Assembly (NCBI GenBank): GCA_036406675.1 | Contig: DASXAO010000166.1 | Coordinates: 1 to 64,000 of the forward strand | Direction: 5' to 3' | From: SCGC-AG-212-J23 sp036406675 | GTDB lineage: Bacteria > Pseudomonadota > Gammaproteobacteria > Burkholderiales > SG8-39 | Length of the DNA stretch: 64,000 nt | Shown: piece after piece, positions 58,953-64,000 of the stretch | How the letters are laid out: each line of letters begins with the position of its first letter | Position numbering within the stretch: the first letter of the stretch is position 1 | The notes under the pieces: generated by a model | Told to the model about the DNA's origin: nothing | The model's database searches: none | What the model saw: only the letters and a program-made list of their open reading frames with translations | Made by a program: the position numbers and the translations under genes

Positions 58953-59739
58953 GCCGGCCAAGGCGCGGCTCTCCTCGGTCGCGAACTCCATCCGCCTGCT
59001 CACCTCGTTCTCCGGCGAAGAGGACGAGCTCGGCATCACCACGCTCGCGACGCGCCTGCGCCTCGCGAAGAGCACCGTGCACCGCCTCGCGGCCACGCTG
59101 ACCGCCTCCGGCTTCCTCGAGCAGAACCGCGACAGCGGGAAATACCGCCTCGGCATGGCCCTCTTCGAGCTCGGCGCCCTCGTGCGCCGGCGCATGGACG
59201 TGGCGAACGAGGGCCGTCCGAAGCTGCGCGAGCTGCTGGAGAAAACCGGCGAGACGGTCCAGATGGGGGTGGTCGACCATCTCAGCGTGCTGTACGTCTA
59301 CGAGATGGAGAGCCCGCACGCCATTCGCATGGCGGCGGCCGTCGGCGGCCGCGCGCCGTTCCACTGCACCGCGGTGGGCAAGGTGCTGCTCGCGTACCAG
59401 CCGGAGGATTTCGTCGAGCGCGTGCTGCAGGCCGGCCTCGCCGCCTACACGCCGAAGACGCTGGTCAAGCGCGAAGCGATCCTGAGCATGCTGTCCGAGG
59501 TGCGTTCCCGCGAGCACGCCGTGGACGACGAGGAGAGCGAGGCAGGCCTGCGCGCCATCGCCGCGCCGATCCGCAACCATAACGGCGCGGTCATCGCCGC
59601 GGTCGGCGTGGCCGCGCCGGTGCAGCGCATGAACCGGCGCGCCATGCAGACCTGCGTGCCGACGGTAATCGCCACCGCCAACGCGGTTTCGGGGCGGCTG
59701 GGCTATTTGCCGCCTAGAGCCAGGGCGCCGGGCGGTTGA
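58921..59739 (+). CDS. IclR-family transcription regulator
   Basis: The protein has 272 residues. A winged helix-turn-helix covers about residues 18-80 (SVANSIRLLTSF, ITTLATRLRLAKSTVHRLAA). A ligand-binding domain follows with GRAPFHCTAVGKVLLAYQ and GLRAIAAPIRNHNGAVIAA. Its start codon lies inside a palindrome that matches a site near the bicupin gene, so it probably controls itself and the divergent operon. The stop overlaps the TTG of the EutA-like gene. Confidence 0.93.
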   Translation: MEQREQTRNARPAKARLSSVANSIRLLTSFSGEEDELGITTLATRLRLAKSTVHRLAATLTASGFLEQNRDSGKYRLGMALFELGALVRRRMDVANEGRPKLRELLEKTGETVQMGVVDHLSVLYVYEMESPHAIRMAAAVGGRAPFHCTAVGKVLLAYQPEDFVERVLQAGLAAYTPKTLVKREAILSMLSEVRSREHAVDDEESEAGLRAIAAPIRNHNGAVIAAVGVAAPVQRMNRRAMQTCVPTVIATANAVSGRLGYLPPRARAPGG

Positions 59740-61319
59740 CCCAGCCCAGGCACACGCTGCAGGACCACCTGTACGGCGCCGATTCCGAGCACCGTCACGA
59801 CGAGGATTCGGACCACGACCACGACCACGATCACGACCACGACGCGGCGGCCGGCCCCCTCGAGGCGAACCCGCTCTGGGTCCACGACAACATCGCGTTG
59901 ACCAGCGTCGGCATCGACATCGGCTCCGCCGGCACGCAGGTGATCTTCTCCCGGTTGCACATGCGGCGCCTCGGCGAGGACCTGCAGAGCCGCTATTTCG
60001 TCGTCAACCGGGAGACGCTCTACCAGTCGCCGGTCGCGCTCACGCCGTACCTCGACGAGAGCCGCATCGACGAGCGCGCGGTCGGTACGATCATCGACGC
60101 GGCCTACGCCGGCGCTGGGCTGCATCCGGACAACGTCGACACCGGCTCGGTGATCCTCACCGGCGAAGCGCTGCGGCGCGAGAACGCGCAGGCGATCGGC
60201 GAGCTCCTCGCCGAGCTCGGCGGCGAGTTCGTCTGCGCCGCCGCCGGGCACCACATGGAGGCGATGCTCGCCGCGTACGGCTCGGGCGCGGCCCGGGCGT
60301 CGCACCAGCGCGAGGCCCGCATCCTCAACATCGACATCGGCGGCGGCACCACCAAGCTCGCGCTGCTCGAGCGCGGCGCCGTCGCGGCGACGGCCGCCGT
60401 CCACATCGGCGGCCGGCTGATCGTGGTCGAGCAAACGGGCCGGATCACGCGGCTCGACCCCGCGGGCGCGACCCTGGCGCGGCTCGCCGGCTTCGAGTGG
60501 ACGCTCGGTCAACGGGTGAAGCCGGAAGAGCTCGACCACCTCGGCGAATGGATGGCCGAAGCGCTTTGCAAATCCATCCTGCACGGAGCGAACCGCAGCC
60601 TGTATCTGACCGAGCCGCTGCCCCACCTGGAAGGAATCCAAGGCGTGATGTTCTCGGGCGGCGTGGGGGAGTACGTCTACGGCAACGAGGAGAGGGACTT
60701 CGGCGACCTCGGCAAGCGCCTGGGGCTCGCGCTGCGCAGGCGCCTCGACGCGGGAATGCTACCGTGGCCGCTCCTTCCCGCGGGCGAATGCATCCGCGCC
60801 ACCGCGTTCGGCGCCTCCGAATACAGCGTGCAGCTCTCCGGCAACACGGTGTACGTGTCGCAGCCAGGAGAGCTCCTTCCGCGCAAGAACCTGCAGGTGC
60901 TGCAGCCGCCGGTCGCGCTCGATGAAGAAATAGAGCCCGAAAACGTGGCCGAAGCAATCCGCAAGCACCTGGAGGACTTCGACGTGAACGAAGGCGAGAG
61001 CGAATTCGCGCTCGCCTTCGGCTGGTCCGGAGCGCCGTCGTACGAGCGCCTCTCCGCGTTCGCGCGCGGGCTCACCCTGGCGCTCGCGCGGAGCATCGAG
61101 CGCGGCCGGCCGCTCTACCTCATCCTCGACGGCGACGTCGCGCAGACCGTGGGTGCGATCCTCAAGGAGGACTGGGCAATCGCCTCGGAGGTGCTGGTGC
61201 TCGACGGCATCACGCTGCGCGACTTCGACTACGTCGATCTCGGCCGCATCCGCATGCCATCGTGCACGGTGCCGGTAACGATCAAGTCGCTCGTGTTCAG
61301 CGAGGACCCGCGGGGGTAG
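59736..61319 (+). CDS. eutA: EutA-like reactivase with a His/Asp-rich N-terminus
   Basis: The protein has 527 residues from a TTG start that overlaps the iclR stop (TTGA). Residues 19-36 are a His/Asp repeat (HRHDEDSDHDHDHDHDHD). The rest matches EutA of the ASKHA ATPase fold: SVGIDIGSAGTQVIFSRL and LNIDIGGGTTKLALLERG are the two phosphate motifs. EutA releases damaged cobalamin from ethanolamine ammonia-lyase. No eutB or eutC gene lies in the window, although they could follow beyond 64 kb. The His-rich part may bind nickel or cobalt from the adjacent NicO transporter. Confidence 0.88.
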   Translation: MTQPRHTLQDHLYGADSEHRHDEDSDHDHDHDHDHDAAAGPLEANPLWVHDNIALTSVGIDIGSAGTQVIFSRLHMRRLGEDLQSRYFVVNRETLYQSPVALTPYLDESRIDERAVGTIIDAAYAGAGLHPDNVDTGSVILTGEALRRENAQAIGELLAELGGEFVCAAAGHHMEAMLAAYGSGAARASHQREARILNIDIGGGTTKLALLERGAVAATAAVHIGGRLIVVEQTGRITRLDPAGATLARLAGFEWTLGQRVKPEELDHLGEWMAEALCKSILHGANRSLYLTEPLPHLEGIQGVMFSGGVGEYVYGNEERDFGDLGKRLGLALRRRLDAGMLPWPLLPAGECIRATAFGASEYSVQLSGNTVYVSQPGELLPRKNLQVLQPPVALDEEIEPENVAEAIRKHLEDFDVNEGESEFALAFGWSGAPSYERLSAFARGLTLALARSIERGRPLYLILDGDVAQTVGAILKEDWAIASEVLVLDGITLRDFDYVDLGRIRMPSCTVPVTIKSLVFSEDPRG

Positions 61320-61445
61320 AAGCAGGACGGGGAGGAGGTGCCGCTTTCCAGTTCCTCGGCATGAAGCGGCAGTAGAATCAGCGCGGTTCCAAAAAAGCAG
61401 ACCAGCGTTCGCAATGCAGGAACGCGTCACGAACGAGGAGGACGG

Positions 61446-63188
61446 TTGGAGGCAGCAAGCGGGTCGCGGCTCGCGCGAATCGGCGCGTTCGGGTCGCCGC
61501 GCCTGGATTTCAAGTGGGTGATCATCGGCGCGTGCGTCGCGCTCACGCTGTACCTCGGCGTGGTGCCGCTCGCGTTCCTGCTGTGGCAGAGCTTCTTCAC
61601 GCCGCAGAGCGCCGCCAAGGCCGCGCAATTCACGCTCGGCAACTACCGCGACGCCTATGCGTCGGAGGAGACCTGGCTCCTTTTCTGGAGCTCGATCAAG
61701 TTCGCCGCCGGGGCGTCGCTGCTCGCTTTCGCGCTGGGGACGCTGCTCGCCTGGATGAACGAGCGCACCAACACGCCGTTCAAGTCGCTGTTCTTCGCGC
61801 TCTCGATCATCCCGCTCATCATCCCGGGAATCCTGTTCACGGTGGCCTGGATCCTGCTCGGCAGCCCGAAGATCGGCCTCGTCAACCTCGCGCTGCAGAA
61901 GCTCTTCGATACCGACGCGGTGTTCGTCAACGTGTACTCGCTCGGCGGGATGATCTGGGTCGACGCGCTGCACTATTCTCCGATGGCGTTCCTGCTGATG
62001 ACCGCCGCGTTCCGCTCGATGGACCCGGCGCTGGAGGAGTCGGCGGTCATGAGCGGCGCGGGCATGCTCCAGGTCGTGAGAAGGGTGACTTTGCCGCTGG
62101 TGTGGCCGGCGATCTTCGCCACGCTCCTCATCCTCTTCGTGCGGGCGATCGAATCCTTCGAGGTGCCCGCGCTCCTCGGCCTGCCGGTCGGCATCGAGGT
62201 GTTCACCTCGGCGATCTACCAGGCGGTGCACCGCTATCCGAGCCAGGTCGGCCTCGCCTCGGCGTACGCCGTGACGCTCCTCGTCATCACCACGGTCGGG
62301 GTGTACTTCCAGTCGCGGCTCTCGACCCGCGGCAGCCGCTACGCCACGATGACCGGCAAGGGTTTCCGCCCGCGGCTCATCGACCTCGGCAACTGGCGCT
62401 ACCTCACGGTGGCGATCTTCCTCGCGTACTTCTTCCTGATCGTGGTGCTGCCCTTCGCGGTGCTGCTTTGGTCCTCGTTCCAGAAGTTCTACTCGGTGCC
62501 CTCGATGGAGGCACTCTCGCGCCTCACCCTCGAGCCTTACCGCACCATCCTCGGCTATCCGAGCCTCATGCGCTCGGTGTGGAACAGCCTGCTGCTCGCG
62601 GTCACCACCGCCACGCTGGTCATGCTGGTGAGCGCGGTGATCTGCTGGATCGTGGTCAAGACGAGGCTGCGGGGGCGCTGGCTGCTCGACAACATCGCCT
62701 CGCTGCCGATGGTGTTTCCGGGCATCGTGCTAGGCCTCGCGATCATGATCCTCTACCTGTACCTCCCGATCGGCGTCTACGGCACGATCTGGATCATGCT
62801 CATCGCCTACGTGACGCGTTTCATGCCCTACGGGCTGCGCTACAACACCACCTCGATGCTCCAGATCCACAAGGAGCTGGAGGAGTCGGCGGCGATGAGC
62901 GGCGCCTCCTGGAGCACCACGTTCCGCCGCATCGTGCTGCCGCTGCTCAAGCCGGGGCTGGTCGCGGGCTGGATCTACATCGTCATCGTCTCGATCCGCG
63001 AGCTGTCGAGCTCGATCCTGCTCTACAGCCCCGATACCGAGGTGCTCTCGATCCTCATATGGGAGCTGTGGGAGAACGGCCAGTACGTCGAGCTCTCGGC
63101 GCTCGGCGTGATGTTCATACTGGGCCTCTTCGCGCTGGTGCTTCTCGCGCAGCTCATCGGCCGCCGGTTCGGCATCAGGGAAGCCTGA
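61446..63188 (+). CDS. Iron-type ABC transporter permease, fused two-domain form
   Basis: The protein has 580 residues from a TTG start five bases after GAGGAGG. It has about 12 membrane segments and two EAA loops (ALEESAVMSGAGMLQVVRRVTLP and ELEESAAMSGASWSTTFRRIVLP, each split here by normal residues), so both permease halves are in one chain, as in FbpB/ThiP-like transporters. The ATPase gene starts right after it. The binding-protein partner is probably the gene at 57.2 kb. Confidence 0.92.
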   Translation: MEAASGSRLARIGAFGSPRLDFKWVIIGACVALTLYLGVVPLAFLLWQSFFTPQSAAKAAQFTLGNYRDAYASEETWLLFWSSIKFAAGASLLAFALGTLLAWMNERTNTPFKSLFFALSIIPLIIPGILFTVAWILLGSPKIGLVNLALQKLFDTDAVFVNVYSLGGMIWVDALHYSPMAFLLMTAAFRSMDPALEESAVMSGAGMLQVVRRVTLPLVWPAIFATLLILFVRAIESFEVPALLGLPVGIEVFTSAIYQAVHRYPSQVGLASAYAVTLLVITTVGVYFQSRLSTRGSRYATMTGKGFRPRLIDLGNWRYLTVAIFLAYFFLIVVLPFAVLLWSSFQKFYSVPSMEALSRLTLEPYRTILGYPSLMRSVWNSLLLAVTTATLVMLVSAVICWIVVKTRLRGRWLLDNIASLPMVFPGIVLGLAIMILYLYLPIGVYGTIWIMLIAYVTRFMPYGLRYNTTSMLQIHKELEESAAMSGASWSTTFRRIVLPLLKPGLVAGWIYIVIVSIRELSSSILLYSPDTEVLSILIWELWENGQYVELSALGVMFILGLFALVLLAQLIGRRFGIREA

Positions 63189-63189
63189 G

Positions 63190-64000
63190 GTGCTGAGCGT
63201 CCGCGGCCTTTGCACCGAATACGCCGACGAGCACGGCAAAGCCGTCCGCGCCGCGCACGACGTCAGCTTCGAGGTGCCGGCGGGGAAGCTCTTCACGCTC
63301 CTCGGCCCGAGCGGCTGCGGCAAGACCACCACGCTGCGCTCGATCGCCGGGCTGGAGCGGCCGCGCTCGGGCGAGATCGTCGTAGGAAGGCAGACCATTT
63401 TTTCTTCAAAAAGCGGCATATTCGTGCCGCCCAACCGGCGCGGCCTCGGCATGGTGTTCCAGTCCTACGCCATCTGGCCGCACATGACGGTATTCGAGAA
63501 TGCCGCGTTCCCGCTCCAAGTGTCCAAATCAAGAAAAACAAGAAAGGAAATCGAAGCCACGGTGCTGCGCGTCCTCAAGGTGGTGGCGCTGGAGGAAATG
63601 GCGGAGCGCGAGGCCACCAAGCTCTCGGGCGGCCAGCAACAGCGCCTCGCGCTCGCGCGCGCCCTGGTGATGGAGCCGCCGCTCCTGCTCCTCGACGAGC
63701 CGCTCTCCAACCTCGACGCGAAGCTGCGCGAGCGCATGCGCTTCGAGCTGAAGCGCCTGCAGCGCGAGCTCGGCATCACCACCGTCTACGTCACCCACGA
63801 CCAGAGCGAGGCCCTGGCGCTGTCGCACTCGATCGCGGTCATGGACCGCGGCCAGATCCGGCAGACCGGCGCGCCGCGCGAGATCTACGAGCGGCCGGCG
63901 AACCAGTTCGTCGCCGATTTCATCGGCACGACCAACTTTCTGCGCGCCACCGTCAACGCAGCCGCCGGCGCGTCCGGGTTGCACCGAGTGGCCTCGGAGG
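63190..64000 (+). CDS. Iron-type ABC transporter ATPase (3' end cut off)
   Basis: The frame opens at a GTG at 63190, with AGGGAAG upstream, and runs past the end of the window. Walker A is GPSGCGKTTT, the Q loop MVFQSYAIWPHM, the signature LSGGQQQRLALARAL, Walker B LLLLDEPLSNLDAKLRERM, and the H loop YVTHDQSEALALS. This is the FbpC/PotA group that usually carries a C-terminal regulatory domain, cut off here. Two short AT-richer patches (near 63400-63430 and 63520-63560) encode surface loops. Confidence 0.93.
   Translation, partial: MLSVRGLCTEYADEHGKAVRAAHDVSFEVPAGKLFTLLGPSGCGKTTTLRSIAGLERPRSGEIVVGRQTIFSSKSGIFVPPNRRGLGMVFQSYAIWPHMTVFENAAFPLQVSKSRKTRKEIEATVLRVLKVVALEEMAEREATKLSGGQQQRLALARALVMEPPLLLLDEPLSNLDAKLRERMRFELKRLQRELGITTVYVTHDQSEALALSHSIAVMDRGQIRQTGAPREIYERPANQFVADFIGTTNFLRATVNAAAGASGLHRVASE

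Overview
The window is high-GC DNA with very tight gene packing. It has many ATGA or GTGA overlaps, GGAGG-type ribosome sites, and no stretch over 300 bases without a gene. Nine TctC-type ('Bug') periplasmic receptors, a XoxF methanol dehydrogenase cluster, orphan aromatic-degradation genes and a LigD/Ku pair point to a Burkholderiales-like betaproteobacterium with a soil or water lifestyle. This placement is inferred from gene content; there is no rRNA or tRNA in the window. I saw no insertion sequence, integrase, prophage gene or CRISPR array.

Region 1 (1-13.8 kb) is a C1 (methanol/formaldehyde) module. It holds a NarX/UhpB-type histidine kinase and its LuxR-type response regulator, then the glutathione-dependent formaldehyde pathway (gfa, frmA, fghA), then an AcoR-like Fis-family regulator that lacks the GAFTGA loop. 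The lanthanide-type methanol dehydrogenase set xoxF-xoxG-xoxJ follows, with a SoxYZ-like carrier, a metallo-beta-lactamase-fold protein that has lost nearly all its metal ligands, and a small secreted Cys-containing protein. XoxF would make formaldehyde in the periplasm, XoxG would take the electrons, and the glutathione pathway would oxidise formaldehyde to formate in the cytoplasm.

Region 2 (13.8-27.8 kb) is accessory catabolism. It contains a UbiD-family decarboxylase, a LigB-like ring-cleavage dioxygenase, several TctC receptors, a malate/lactate-type dehydrogenase, an alpha/beta hydrolase, an aldo/keto reductase and a Tat-exported two-subunit molybdenum hydroxylase. Region 3 (27.9-34.5 kb) has a small secreted protein with a clear terminator, a PhnD-like binding protein plus sulfotransferase operon behind a c-di-GMP-I riboswitch, a DASS-family anion transporter, a glyoxalase-like protein, a glutaredoxin-DinB fusion and a DUF72 protein.

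Region 4 (34.5-40.4 kb) is a non-homologous end-joining locus: a three-domain LigD, Ku, a MerR/TPR protein, and a small secreted nuclease-fold protein. Region 5 (40.4-55 kb) has a cytoplasmic three-subunit molybdenum hydroxylase with CoxG and its own TctC receptor, a TauD-like dioxygenase, and two complete tripartite tricarboxylate transporters. Region 6 (55-64 kb) has a TRIP13/Pch2-like AAA+ ATPase with a His-rich tail, a bicupin, and an iron-type ABC transporter whose binding protein is separated from its permease and ATPase by a nickel/cobalt transporter, an IclR regulator and a His-rich EutA-like protein. Shared GTTCCATAT half-sites suggest the IclR protein controls this last block and the divergent bicupin operon.

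The most unusual items are the c-di-GMP riboswitch operon, the TRIP13-like ATPase linked to a transporter operon, the ligand-less metallohydrolase relative beside xoxF, and the Ku-linked MerR/TPR protein.
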